Positions 8,899-16,897 of a stretch of 31,884 nucleotides of DNA are shown here, piece by piece. The notes under the pieces were generated by a model. It was given only the letters and a program-made list of their open reading frames with translations, had not been told where the DNA came from and searched no databases. Origin of the DNA: an uncultured Oxalobacteraceae bacterium (GTDB taxonomy: Bacteria; Pseudomonadota; Gammaproteobacteria; Burkholderiales; Burkholderiaceae). The stretch's first letter is position 1, and the number at the start of each line of letters is the position of its first letter. Both the position numbers and the translations under genes were made by a program. Location: the NCBI GenBank assembly GCA_946479255.1, contig CAMLFK010000028.1:1-31884 (forward strand), read 5' to 3'.

Positions 8899-10758
8899 AT
8901 GCTGAACCGGCAACATTTTCGGGGTTTCCCACTGCTCAGTCCGCCAAGCGCGAGCACGCGCCGCCTCAGCTATCCCAGGCTGGTGACGGCCAATGATACC
9001 GACGATGCGCTGCGCGACCACCTGGTCGACATTGTTGCCAACGGCCGCCTGAGCGCGCTGCTGCAGCCCATCGTGCGCATGGCCGACGGCGAGATCCTCG
9101 GCTATGAAGGTTTGATTCGCGGGCCATCCGACAGCGTGCTTCACTCGCCGCTCAGTCTGTTCAAGGTGGCGCGCGCGCATCGCCTGGAAGTCGATGTGGA
9201 ACACCTGTGCCGCAGCGTGGTCATCCGGCGTTTTGCCGAACTTGATCTGCCCGGAAAGCTGTTCCTCAACGTCAGTCCTGAATGCCTGTTGCTGCGCGAC
9301 GCACGCCACGGCCAGACCATGCAGCTGATCCACCAGCTGGGCATCGACCCGGCCCGCGTGATCATCGAACTGACCGAAAACCAGCCGACCTACGACTACC
9401 AACTGATGCGCGAAGCCGTGCTGCACTACCGCAACATGGGCTTCGAGATCGCCATCGACGACCTGGGCGAAGGTTTCTCCAGCCTGCGCCTGTGGTCCGA
9501 ACTGCGGCCGGAGTACGTCAAGATCGATATGCATTTTATCCAGGGCATCAACCACGACCCGGTCAAGTTGCAGTTCGTCCGCTCGATCAAGGAAATCGCC
9601 GAGCGCTCAGGCACCAGAGTGATTGCTGAAGGGATCGAAACCGAGGCCGAGCTGCTGGTGCTGCGCGACCTGGGCATCGGATTCGGGCAGGGCTACCACC
9701 TGGGCCGTCCCAGCGCCCGGCCGCCTGTCGCGGTCAGCGCCGAGATCGCTGCTACTTTGCACGGGTCGGCCATTTCGATCTACCCGCAGGACAAGCATCC
9801 GGAAAAAACCATGAGCATCAATAAGTTGCTGCGGCAAGTGACGCCGTACCCACCGACGCTGAACAATAACGAGCTGTACGATATTTTCATGGCCGACAGC
9901 AGCTTGCTGGTCGTGCCCATCGTCGACAATTGCAAACCGCTGGGTCTGGTCAGCCGCTACGACATGATCGACCACTTCGCCCGCCCTTACCAGCGCGAGC
10001 TGTACGGCAAGCGCTCGTGTACCGCCTTCATGGACGCCGGCGCGATCATGGTCGACATCGACAGCTCGCTGCAGGAACTCGGCGTCAGCATGGCCAATGG
10101 CGACGCGCATCACCTGTCCAATGGCTTCATCATTACCGAGCAAGGCCGTTATCTCGGCATGGGCACCGGCCACGACCTGATGCGCGAAATCACCCAGCTG
10201 CAGATCACCGCCGCGCGCTACGCCAATCCGCTCACCCAATTGCCCGGTAACGTGCCGATCAACGAGCATATCGAACGGCTGCAGGAGGGCGGCGCGGAGT
10301 TCTGGGCCTGTTACTGCGACCTCGACAATTTCAAGCCATACAACGACGTGTACGGCTACCGCAAGGGCGACGATGTCATCCAGCTGTTGGGTAACATCCT
10401 TGGCAAGAATATCGACCCTGACCGCGACTTCCTGGGCCATATCGGCGGCGACGATTTCATGATGCTGCTGCAAAGCGGCGACTGGGAAAGCCGCTGCCAG
10501 CGCATGCTGGCCGAATTCGAGGCCGACGTCAAAGCCTGCTACCTGCCGGAAGACCGGGCGCGGGGCGGCTTTCTCAGCGAAGACCGGCAAGGCCGCGCGA
10601 TGTTCTTCCCGCTGATGAGCCTATCGATCGGGATCATCCGGGTAGCCCCCGGCCGCTTCGGCTCGCACCACGAAATTGCCACCGCGGCCACGGCCGCCAA
10701 GTCCCAGGCCAAGAAGAGCAAGGGCAACAGCATGTTCCTGGACCGCCGCGCCAGTTAA
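8899..10758 (+). CDS. EAL-CBS-GGDEF cyclic-di-GMP protein
   Basis: A 619-residue cytoplasmic protein with no membrane segment. Order: EAL phosphodiesterase domain (residues about 45-270), a pair of CBS-like repeats (about 315-430) and a GGDEF domain (about 440-610). EAL signature residues are mostly kept: EGLIR in place of EALLR (70-74), NVSP, ELTEN (158-162), DDLGEGFSSL (187-196), KID (208-210), AEGIE (243-247). The GGDEF active site reads GGDDF (516-520), and the residues before it do not form the RxxD inhibitory site. The phosphodiesterase part looks competent; cyclase activity is uncertain. CBS domains usually bind adenosyl nucleotides, suggesting nucleotide-tuned c-di-GMP turnover. ATG 8899 is preceded by GGAAGAAAGC. 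Confidence 0.93.
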   Translation: MLNRQHFRGFPLLSPPSASTRRLSYPRLVTANDTDDALRDHLVDIVANGRLSALLQPIVRMADGEILGYEGLIRGPSDSVLHSPLSLFKVARAHRLEVDVEHLCRSVVIRRFAELDLPGKLFLNVSPECLLLRDARHGQTMQLIHQLGIDPARVIIELTENQPTYDYQLMREAVLHYRNMGFEIAIDDLGEGFSSLRLWSELRPEYVKIDMHFIQGINHDPVKLQFVRSIKEIAERSGTRVIAEGIETEAELLVLRDLGIGFGQGYHLGRPSARPPVAVSAEIAATLHGSAISIYPQDKHPEKTMSINKLLRQVTPYPPTLNNNELYDIFMADSSLLVVPIVDNCKPLGLVSRYDMIDHFARPYQRELYGKRSCTAFMDAGAIMVDIDSSLQELGVSMANGDAHHLSNGFIITEQGRYLGMGTGHDLMREITQLQITAARYANPLTQLPGNVPINEHIERLQEGGAEFWACYCDLDNFKPYNDVYGYRKGDDVIQLLGNILGKNIDPDRDFLGHIGGDDFMMLLQSGDWESRCQRMLAEFEADVKACYLPEDRARGGFLSEDRQGRAMFFPLMSLSIGIIRVAPGRFGSHHEIATAATAAKSQAKKSKGNSMFLDRRAS

Positions 10759-10767
10759 GCGAAGCAC

Positions 10768-10794
10768 AAAAAAAAGGGACCGGAAGGCCCCTTT
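10768..10794 (-). terminator. Intrinsic terminator of the prfB-HAD-lysS operon
   Basis: On the minus strand AAAGGGGCC pairs with GGTCCCTTT around a TTCC loop (one A-C mismatch). It is followed directly by a run of T residues ending at 10768, a textbook rho-independent terminator 18 bp after the lysS stop. On the plus strand the same hairpin lies 14 bp after the EAL-CBS-GGDEF gene and is followed by only three T, so it may also weakly terminate that transcript. Confidence 0.85.
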
Positions 10795-10812
10795 GTCATG
10801 CATGCTTGACGC

Positions 10813-12345
10813 TTACTCTTCGCGGCGCAGGTGCGGGAACAGCAGCACGTCGCGGATGTTCGGCGAGTCGGTGATGATCATCATCAGGCGGTCGATGCCG
10901 ATGCCGCAGCCGCCGGCCGGCGGCATGCCGTATTCCAGCGCGCGAATGTAGTCCGCGTCATAGAACATGGCTTCCTCGTCGCCCGCATCCTTGGCCGCGA
11001 CCTGCGCCAGGAAGCGTGCCGACTGGTCTTCGGCGTCGTTCAGTTCCGAGAAGCCGTTGGCGATCTCGCGGCCGACCATGAACAGCTCGAAGCGCTCGGT
11101 GATGCCTTCGCGCGTGTCCGATGCACGTGCCAGCGGCGATACTTCCACCGGATAGTCGATGATGTAAGTCGGCTCCCACAGCTGCGCTTCGGCGGTCTCT
11201 TCGAACAGTGCCAGCTGCAGCGCGCCCAGGCCCGAATGGGCATGCGGCTTGACGCCGAACGTCTTCAGCTCGGCCTTGATGAACTCGGCGTCGTTCAGCT
11301 GCGCTTCGGTATAGTGCGGCGCATACTTGTTGATCGCACCGACGATGGTCAGGCGGTGGAATGGCTTGGCCAGGTCCAGCTCGCGCCCGCCATAGGACAG
11401 GGTCGCGGTGCCGTGCGCATCGACGGCGGCCTGGCGGATCACGGCTTCAGTGAAATCCATCAGCCACTGGTAATCGGTGTAGGCCGCGTAGAACTCCATC
11501 ATGGTGAACTCGGGGTTGTGACGGATCGACACGCCCTCGTTGCGGAAGTTACGGTTGATCTCGAACACGCGATCGAAACCGCCCACCACCAGGCGCTTCA
11601 AGTACAGCTCAGGCGCGATACGCAGGTACATCTGCATGTCCAGCGCATTGTGGTGGGTGATGAAAGGCTTGGCCGCGGCGCCACCCGGGATGGTATGCAG
11701 CATCGGCGTTTCGACTTCCATGAAGTCGTTCTTTTCCATGAAGCGGCGGATCGACGACATGGCCGCGGTCCGCGCTTTGAAGGTGCGGCGCGTCTCTTCG
11801 TTCATGATCAGGTCGACGTAGCGCTGGCGGTACTTGGTCTCCTGGTCGGCCAGGCCGTGGAACTTGTCCGGCAGCGGGCGCAGCGACTTGGTCAACAGGC
11901 GCAGTTCCGAGACCTTGATGGTCAGCTCGTCGGTCTTGGTCTTGAACAGCGTGCCGGTCACGCCCAGGATGTCGCCCAGGTCGTAGTGGTGCAGGGCCGC
12001 CATGGCAGCTTCGCCCACCTTGTCGAGGGTGACGTAGATCTGGATGCGGCCATCGGCGCGCGCGCCGGACGAATCCTGCAAGGTGGCGAAAGCGGCTTTT
12101 TTGCCGGCTTCGCGCTTGAGCATCATGCGGCCGGCCAGCACCACTGCTACTTCGGCAGCTTCCAGCTCTTCACGGCTCTTGCCGCCGTACTCCTCGTGCA
12201 GCTCGGCCGCCTTGTGCTGCGGGCGGAAGTCGTTAGGGAAGGCCACGCCCTGTTCGCGGATGGCGGCCAGCTTGGCGCGGCGCTCGCTGATGATCTTGTT
12301 TTCGTCCGCCGGGGCGGCGGCGTCGGTGTGGGTGTCCGTGGTCAT
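10813..12345 (-). CDS. lysS: Lysyl-tRNA synthetase, class II
   Basis: A 510-residue enzyme (E. coli LysS 505) that charges tRNA-Lys with lysine using ATP. It has an N-terminal OB-fold anticodon-binding domain (about 65-160), then the class II catalytic core. Motif 2 is in [20 protein letters not shown], and motif 3 reads [12 protein letters not shown] near the C-terminus. The start ATG 12345 matches the family length; the first 15 residues are a typical variable tail. It is the last gene of the prfB-HAD-lysS operon, 30 bp after the HAD gene. E. coli prfB and lysS are likewise co-transcribed. Nothing is missing or unusual. Confidence 0.98.
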   Translation of the reverse strand: MTTDTHTDAAAPADENKIISERRAKLAAIREQGVAFPNDFRPQHKAAELHEEYGGKSREELEAAEVAVVLAGRMMLKREAGKKAAFATLQDSSGARADGRIQIYVTLDKVGEAAMAALHHYDLGDILGVTGTLFKTKTDELTIKVSELRLLTKSLRPLPDKFHGLADQETKYRQRYVDLIMNEETRRTFKARTAAMSSIRRFMEKNDFMEVETPMLHTIPGGAAAKPFITHHNALDMQMYLRIAPELYLKRLVVGGFDRVFEINRNFRNEGVSIRHNPEFTMMEFYAAYTDYQWLMDFTEAVIRQAAVDAHGTATLSYGGRELDLAKPFHRLTIVGAINKYAPHYTEAQLNDAEFIKAELKTFGVKPHAHSGLGALQLALFEETAEAQLWEPTYIIDYPVEVSPLARASDTREGITERFELFMVGREIANGFSELNDAEDQSARFLAQVAAKDAGDEEAMFYDADYIRALEYGMPPAGGCGIGIDRLMMIITDSPNIRDVLLFPHLRREE

Positions 12346-12375
12346 GATAGGTATCGCTAAGGTTGGTGTGAGTGC

Positions 12376-13050
12376 TTATGCCGAGAACAGCTCGGCCACC
12401 GTCAGCTCGGAAAAATCGCTGGCGATGTGGATGACGTTGTCGAAGTCGGCAAAGGCCTCGGCCGGCAGGGTGGTGGTCAGCACCACCGCGCGCATGCCGG
12501 CGCGGCGCGCCGCTTCCACGCCCAGGGGCGCGTCTTCGAAGACGATGCAGTGCTCGGGCGCGACGCCGCAGCGCTCGGCCGCGGCGAGGAAGACGTCCGG
12601 GTGCGGTTTGCCGCGCGGGACATCGGCCGCGCAGACCACGGCGTCGAAATGGCGGCGCAGGTCCAGGCCATCGAGCGTGAACACGATGTTGCCGTTGGGC
12701 GCCGCGCTGGCAACAGCCAGCTTGACGCCATCGAGCGTGGCCCGGGCGATCAGCTCGTCGAAGCCGCTGATGGTCTTGCGGTGCGGTTCGTACAGCTCGC
12801 GGTAGACCGTTTCCTTCTCATCGTTGAGGACGCGCACTTCCTCGTCGACCAGGTGCTCGCCCAGGTAGGCACGGATGATCTCATGCCCCTGGCGGCCCGC
12901 GGTGTCGCGGAAAAACTTATCGGCATCAATGTTCTGGCCGCGCCGCTCGAAGAAGGTGATCCACGAGCTGGTGTGGAAGGCCATGTTGTCGACGATGGTG
13001 CCATCCATGTCGAAAATGAAGGCGCGCGGGGCTGCGGTGGAAAGCGTCAT
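12376..13050 (-). CDS. HAD superfamily hydrolase, beta-phosphoglucomutase-like
   Basis: A 224-residue HAD protein. Motif I is FDMDGTIVD (residues 13-21) with both catalytic Asp residues. A helical cap domain follows. Motif II is in LAVASAA, the motif III lysine is in RGKPHPDVF, and motif IV is FEDAPLGVEAA. This layout matches the beta-phosphoglucomutase/phosphatase subfamily, so a sugar-phosphate or related phosphatase/mutase activity is expected; the substrate is unknown. Only 3 bp separate it from the prfB stop and 30 bp from lysS, so it is embedded in the translation operon, an addition compared with E. coli. Confidence 0.9.
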   Translation of the reverse strand: MTLSTAAPRAFIFDMDGTIVDNMAFHTSSWITFFERRGQNIDADKFFRDTAGRQGHEIIRAYLGEHLVDEEVRVLNDEKETVYRELYEPHRKTISGFDELIARATLDGVKLAVASAAPNGNIVFTLDGLDLRRHFDAVVCAADVPRGKPHPDVFLAAAERCGVAPEHCIVFEDAPLGVEAARRAGMRAVVLTTTLPAEAFADFDNVIHIASDFSELTVAELFSA

Positions 13051-13053
13051 CGA

Positions 13054-14158
13054 TTACACACCCTGCTTGAGCGAAGCCGAGATGAAGTCGTCCAGGTCGC
13101 CGTCCAGCACGCCCTTGGTATTCCCGGTTTCGAAGTTGGTACGCAAATCCTTGATGCGCGACTGGTCCAGCACGTAGGAGCGGATCTGGTGGCCCCAGCC
13201 CACGTCGGTCTTGGAGTCTTCCAGCTTCTGCTGCTCGCTCATGCGCTTGCGCAGTTCGTGCTCGTACAGCTTGGCCTTGAGCATTTCCATCGCCTCGGCG
13301 CGGTTGCGGTGCTGGCTGCGGTCGTTCTGGCACTGCACCACAATCCCGGTCGGAGCGTGCGTCATGCGCACCGCGGAGTCGGTCTTGTTAATGTGCTGTC
13401 CGCCGGCGCCGGATGCGCGGTAGGTGTCGACGCGGATGTCGGCCGGGTTGACGTCGATCTCGATCGAGTCATCCACTTCCGGATACACGAACAGGCTGGT
13501 GAACGAGGTGTGGCGGCCGTTGGCCGAGTCGAACGGCGACTTGCGCACCAGGCGGTGCACGCCGGTCTCGGTGCGCAGGTGGCCGTAGGCGTACTCGCCC
13601 TCGACCTTCAGGGTGGCGGTCTTGATGCCCGCGACCTCGCCCTCGGACTGTTCAAGGATCTCGACCTTGAAGCCCTTGCGTTCGCAGTAGCGCAGGTACT
13701 GGCGCAGCAGCATCGAGGCCCAGTCCTGGGCTTCGGTACCGCCGGCGCCGGCCTGGATATCGATAAAGCAGTTATTGCCGTCCATCGGATTGTTGAACAT
13801 CCGGCGGAATTCCATGCCTTCGATGACCTTCTTGAATTCTTCGGCGTCCGCTTCGATTGCTTCGAGCGTATCGTGGTCGCCTTCTTCCTTGGCCATGTCG
13901 AACAGGTCGCTGGCGTCGCGCAGGTCGGCGTCGGCCTTGGTCAGCGTGTGAACCACTGCCTCCAGGGCCTTCTTTTCCTTGCCGAGGTCCTGGGCGCGCT
14001 TGGGGTCGTTCCAGACGGTCGGGTCTTCTAATTCTTCGTTAACTTGTTCGAGTTTCTCTGACTTTTTATCGAAGTCAAAGATACCTCCGAAGTTCGGCTT
14101 CACGACCGGTCAGGTCGTTCAGCAGGGCGGAGAGGGCGTTAATGCGTTCGGCTTCCAT
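13054..14158 (-). CDS. prfB: Peptide chain release factor 2 (programmed +1 frameshift)
   Basis: RF2, which terminates translation at UGA and UAA. Translation starts at ATG 14158 ([13 protein letters not shown]), reads 27 codons to CTT (14080-14078), meets an in-frame TGA (14077-14075) and shifts +1 to continue from GAC at 14076 to the TAA at 13054. The product is 367 residues (E. coli 365). The protein has the SPF anticodon-recognition motif (KSPFDS) and the catalytic GGQ in [12 protein letters not shown] naive call from the GTG at 14103 is the second frame only and misses the true N-terminus. Upstream, a group II intron ends 33 bp before the ATG. It leads an operon with the HAD gene and lysS. 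Confidence 0.97.
14074..14089 (-). promoter_or_regulatory. RF2 autoregulatory +1 frameshift site
   Basis: The minus strand reads CGGAGGTATCTTTGAC: an internal Shine-Dalgarno-like GGAGG three bases before CTT, followed by the in-frame stop TGA and a C, a poor termination context. This is the canonical RF2 recoding signal. When RF2 is scarce the ribosome pauses at UGA and slips +1, raising RF2 synthesis. Both frames are continuous on either side, and the joined protein matches RF2. Confidence 0.97.
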
Positions 14159-14191
14159 GGCGTTCCGGTCTTGATAGTGAATCGGTTGAAT

Positions 14192-14232
14192 GTTGGGTAG
14201 GAACAGGCCATTTCTGGCCCATTCCCCCCGTA
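14192..14232 (-). ncRNA. Group II intron domain VI and 3' splice site
   Basis: The minus strand after domain V forms a hairpin: GGG with CCC at the base, GGAA with TTCC above it, and GGCCA-GAAA-TGGCC at the tip. A bulged A at 14198 is the expected branch-point nucleotide. The intron then ends CCCAAC at 14192. The next exon base is 14191, 33 bp before the prfB ATG. Confidence 0.85.
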
Positions 14233-14266
14233 GAACCGTGCTTGCGGCTTTCACCGCACACGGCTC
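14233..14266 (-). ncRNA. Group II intron domain V (catalytic RNA)
   Basis: An exactly 34-nt hairpin on the minus strand. It begins GAGCCGTGTGCGG, has a GAAA tetraloop, and ends CCGCAAGCACGGTTC. It contains the AGC catalytic triad near its 5' side. This is the most conserved part of group II introns and binds the catalytic metal ions. Confidence 0.95.
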
Positions 14267-14314
14267 GAGCCTATAACACAATCTCTAAAATAAAATTATG
14301 TTTTCCAAAGCTCC

Positions 14315-16012
14315 CTATTGGGGAGCCGGCTTAGTTACTTTCAAACCTAAGCTATGCACCTGGGCATGGCAGTTAGGGTGTAGCAGAACACGATTTCCAA
14401 TGGCATCCGAGCCTCCATGCACACGATATTCAATGTGATGGTCATGCCACCCGGTCGCTTTAGTCATCCTGCAGTTACACAAAGCACAAAGTCCACCTTG
14501 GTCGAGATACATGCGAATCCACTGCTTACGGTGCTTCATGTCTTCCAACATACGCTCCTGCTGCAGTTGTTCGCCGTATTGCTCCCAACTTGGATCAAAT
14601 GGGTTATACGCCCCTTTGACTTTCTTGTGCCGTTTAATCGTTGTATCAGACAATCGATACAACTGTCTAAACTCCTTACCGCCGTCTTCTGTGACTACAG
14701 GAACTGCAAACACCCAATGCCGTTCACCGACAGAGCGGAAATACTTATTCCGTATCCATTCAGCGTTCTTCCTCGGATGCCGCCGTTTCGACCACCACCA
14801 GATCGCCCTGAACAACAGACTATCCAGACGGCTGTACGTCTCCTTGGCTACTACAGGACTGTGATACTGCGCCCAGCCCCGCAATACCGGATTCAGCAGA
14901 TCAATCAATTCCATCTGCGTCACCGTCTTATGCTCGTCGATGATTTCCTTCACCTTGCGATAAAACGCTTGCACGTTTTCCTTGCTCGGTTTAATGAGTA
15001 GTGTTCCCTGATACTTGCGGAAATTCCACCCTAGAAAATCAAAGCCATCGTCGATGTGAGCGATGCGCGTCTTTTCCTCCGATAATTGAAGTCCTCGTAA
15101 TGCCAGGAACTCAACGACCCAAGGTTTGACTTCATTTTCGAGCACATCTTTTGATGTGCCTGTAATGACGAAATCGTCCGCGTATCGCACCACATGGATC
15201 TTCAGCTTATTAGCCCGGCACCCAAACTTCTTCCTGAGATAATCAGCAAGACCGGTTTCCAGACCGTTCAACGTCATGTTTGCCAGCGTCGGAGAAATGA
15301 TTCCTCCTTGAGGCGTACCAGCTTCTGTCTCCTGAAACTGGTTCTGATAAATCAAACCAGACTTCAACCACCGCTTGAGAACGTTACGATCCATAGGAAC
15401 GTTATCGTTCAGCCACGCATGATTGATGTTGTCGAAACAGCCTGCGATGTCCGCTTCCAAGACCCACTCAGCCGAAGCCTTCATGGATAGGGAAACGAAC
15501 AGTTGGGACATTGCATCTGCTGTCGAACGGTTGGTCCTAAATCCATACGAATTCGGATCACTCGTTGACTCGGATACAGGTTCCAACCCTAGAAGGTATA
15601 AGGCTTGCATGGCCCGATCCAGCATCGTGGGTATCCCAAGGGGACGTTTTTTCCCATTCGCTTTCGGTATATAGATTCTCCGCAAAGGCAGAGGTCTATA
15701 TCCACGCTGCTTCATCCTTTCAAGTGCTGCCCATTTCGTTTCAGGTGACTCCCATAGCTCACCATCTACACCTGTCGTGCGTTTGCCTTGATTCTCAGTA
15801 ACACGTTTTACCGCTAACAGCTTTGCGGATTTCGTTCGGGTCAGCATCCGTTGCAGGGCTTTCACCTTGCGCCATCGACCTTCCCGAGTTGCCTTCGCAA
15901 TTCGTATCTGCATCCCTTTCACGTTCCGCTCAACATGACGCCAACTCACATCGTGCCAGTGTTGCGGACCGCCGGAAAGCGCAGACACATCCGCGTGGAT
16001 ATGCACTTCCAT
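14315..16012 (-). CDS. ltrA: Group II intron reverse transcriptase/maturase with HNH endonuclease
   Basis: A 565-residue intron-encoded protein that assists splicing and, as a complex with the excised lariat, inserts the intron by target-primed reverse transcription. The reverse-transcriptase domain covers about 65-330: RRIYIPKANGKKRPLGIPT, the GTPQGGIISPTLAN block, and catalytic YADD at 277-280. The maturase X region (about 345-440) contains LNPVLRGWAQYHS. The C-terminal HNH endonuclease has CALC at 509-512, HDHH at 523-526 and HPNCH near 545-549. I start at ATG 16012, which has AGGAGG 8 nt upstream; a GTG extension to 16042 would include that ribosome-binding site. There is no frameshift or stop. 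It ends with TAG. Confidence 0.95.
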   Translation of the reverse strand: MEVHIHADVSALSGGPQHWHDVSWRHVERNVKGMQIRIAKATREGRWRKVKALQRMLTRTKSAKLLAVKRVTENQGKRTTGVDGELWESPETKWAALERMKQRGYRPLPLRRIYIPKANGKKRPLGIPTMLDRAMQALYLLGLEPVSESTSDPNSYGFRTNRSTADAMSQLFVSLSMKASAEWVLEADIAGCFDNINHAWLNDNVPMDRNVLKRWLKSGLIYQNQFQETEAGTPQGGIISPTLANMTLNGLETGLADYLRKKFGCRANKLKIHVVRYADDFVITGTSKDVLENEVKPWVVEFLALRGLQLSEEKTRIAHIDDGFDFLGWNFRKYQGTLLIKPSKENVQAFYRKVKEIIDEHKTVTQMELIDLLNPVLRGWAQYHSPVVAKETYSRLDSLLFRAIWWWSKRRHPRKNAEWIRNKYFRSVGERHWVFAVPVVTEDGGKEFRQLYRLSDTTIKRHKKVKGAYNPFDPSWEQYGEQLQQERMLEDMKHRKQWIRMYLDQGGLCALCNCRMTKATGWHDHHIEYRVHGGSDAIGNRVLLHPNCHAQVHSLGLKVTKPAPQ

Positions 16013-16801
16013 GCTGCTTTCCTCCTGTAAGTTGAAGTTCACTTCAATTTCACAAGCAGAAAACCATAAAGCTCCTTGTGGGAGCGTTCATAGCTCCCAC
16101 AAGTGAAAATATCCATTCGGTGGGTATCCATATCCTGATACCCACCCTTCATCTCATCCAAGACAAAGGGTTCGGCCAGCCGCCTTGCGACGATAGACCA
16201 GATAGAAGTCTGCACCCTTTCAGGCCGGGACAAAGCTTGAATCCCTATCCGAACCATTACAGCCCGGCGTTCGCTTTCTCTATCTTCCCATGCCCGCTTC
16301 TCCGTCAGTTCCCCTTGCGGGTTGCCTGCCTCATCCAAACTCTGGAAAGGCGGAGAGTCGGGTTTTCCACGTTCCCTACTTATCACAAGACCGGGTTAGG
16401 GTCCGTCTATCCTCCGGTGGCTTCATGTCGACGTATTCCGAGGTTCGAGCAGAATATCCAGCCACATACCATTTTGGTTAGTGCCTAACAGCGGTTTTGG
16501 CACCTCAATCGTTACGAAGTTTTCGACGATTCACTTAAATTACCCATACCAGCCAGCCTAGCCCCTCAACCCCGTACTGCTCGGAGAATCCACGAAACTG
16601 CCTCACGGCAGGTCGTACCCATGTGGGGGGATACATTGTCAGGAAAGCTTCACACGCACCCGTTACCAGTTACGCATGTCTCCCTAGGCTACTGTTAGTC
16701 GCATAACAGGTTTCCTGGCCATCGCGTGAAGCATTACGATGGCCAAAACAATGATAAGTAGAACTCTCGCCTATTTACACTTGGCGAATTTCGTGTCGCA
16801 C
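16013..16801 (-). ncRNA. Group II intron domains I-III and start of IV
   Basis: The 789 bp upstream of the RT gene hold the structural RNA domains, not a gene. Perfect inverted repeats mark stems: TGGCCATCG/CGATGGCCA (16716-16724 and 16737-16745), CTGTTA/TAACAG (16692-16709), GGTGGGTATC/GATACCCACC (16119-16128 and 16137-16146), and CTTGTGGGAGC/GCTCCCACAAG (16075-16085 and 16093-16103). EBS2 and EBS1 sit at 16506-16511 and 16442-16447, about intron positions 291 and 355. I have not assigned each stem to a named subdomain. Confidence 0.85.
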
Positions 16802-16817
16802 CGAACCTTCGATTATA
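16802..16817 (-). promoter_or_regulatory. Intron target site (IBS1/IBS2) overlapping a putative prfB -10 box
   Basis: Minus strand 16817-16802 reads TATAATCGAAGGTTCG, ending at the 5' splice site. TATAAT (16817-16812) is a perfect -10 hexamer; the -35 at 17-bp spacing (CGGGCA) is weak. GGTTCG (16807-16802) is IBS1 and TAATCG (16815-16810) is IBS2. If this promoter works, transcription would start inside IBS1. The promoter function is inferred; the pairing with the intron is seen directly. Confidence 0.6.
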
Positions 16818-16833
16818 CCGCAGCGCGCTCGTC

Positions 16834-16862
16834 TTGCCCGGTGGCGGACGCCTGCGTATGAT
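16834..16862 (+). promoter_or_regulatory. Putative sigma-70 promoter of cpdB
   Basis: TTGCCC (16834-16839) and TATGAT (16857-16862) are separated by 17 bp and lie 35 bp upstream of the cpdB ATG. It faces away from, and lies just upstream of, the TATAAT box assigned to prfB on the other strand, so the two promoters are back to back. Confidence 0.5.
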
Positions 16863-16897
16863 GGGCCGGGTCGCGTTTCGCCTATCAGGCCGCCCTT

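Larger units (their letters stand above)
14192..16801 (-). mobile_element. Group II intron, complete, with RT-maturase-HNH protein
   Basis: A mobile self-splicing retroelement of about 2610 bp. The 5' end is GTGCG (16801-16797), with domain I-III stems downstream. The intron-encoded protein lies at 16012-14315. Domain V is 34 nt (14266-14233), and domain VI ends CTACCCAAC at 14192, giving an AY-type 3' end with the bulged A (14198) the seventh base from it. EBS1 CGAACC (16447-16442) is an exact complement of the exon bases GGTTCG (16807-16802). EBS2 CGATTG (16511-16506) pairs with TAATCG (16815-16810) with one G-U. These pairings fix the 5' boundary well; the 3' boundary could be off by about 2 nt. 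The intron shares orientation with prfB and lies in its leader. All parts look intact, so it may be active. Confidence 0.93.

Noticed and set aside
10831..12360. A 509-codon plus-strand open frame
   Set aside because: It is the exact antisense of lysS, a high-GC shadow rich in His, Arg, Gly and Val; lysS is unambiguous.
12427..14031. A 534-codon plus-strand open frame
   Set aside because: It is antisense to the HAD gene and prfB; both minus-strand proteins have clear motifs.
14310..14326. GCTCCC/GGGAGC hairpin over the RT stop codon as a terminator
   Set aside because: It is a 6-bp stem followed by only TTT and lies inside intron domain IV, where such stems are expected. Termination there would also block intron completion and prfB.
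16039..16386. A 115-codon minus-strand open frame upstream of the intron RT gene
   Set aside because: It lies in the structured RNA domains of the group II intron, covers perfect inverted repeats and resembles no protein.
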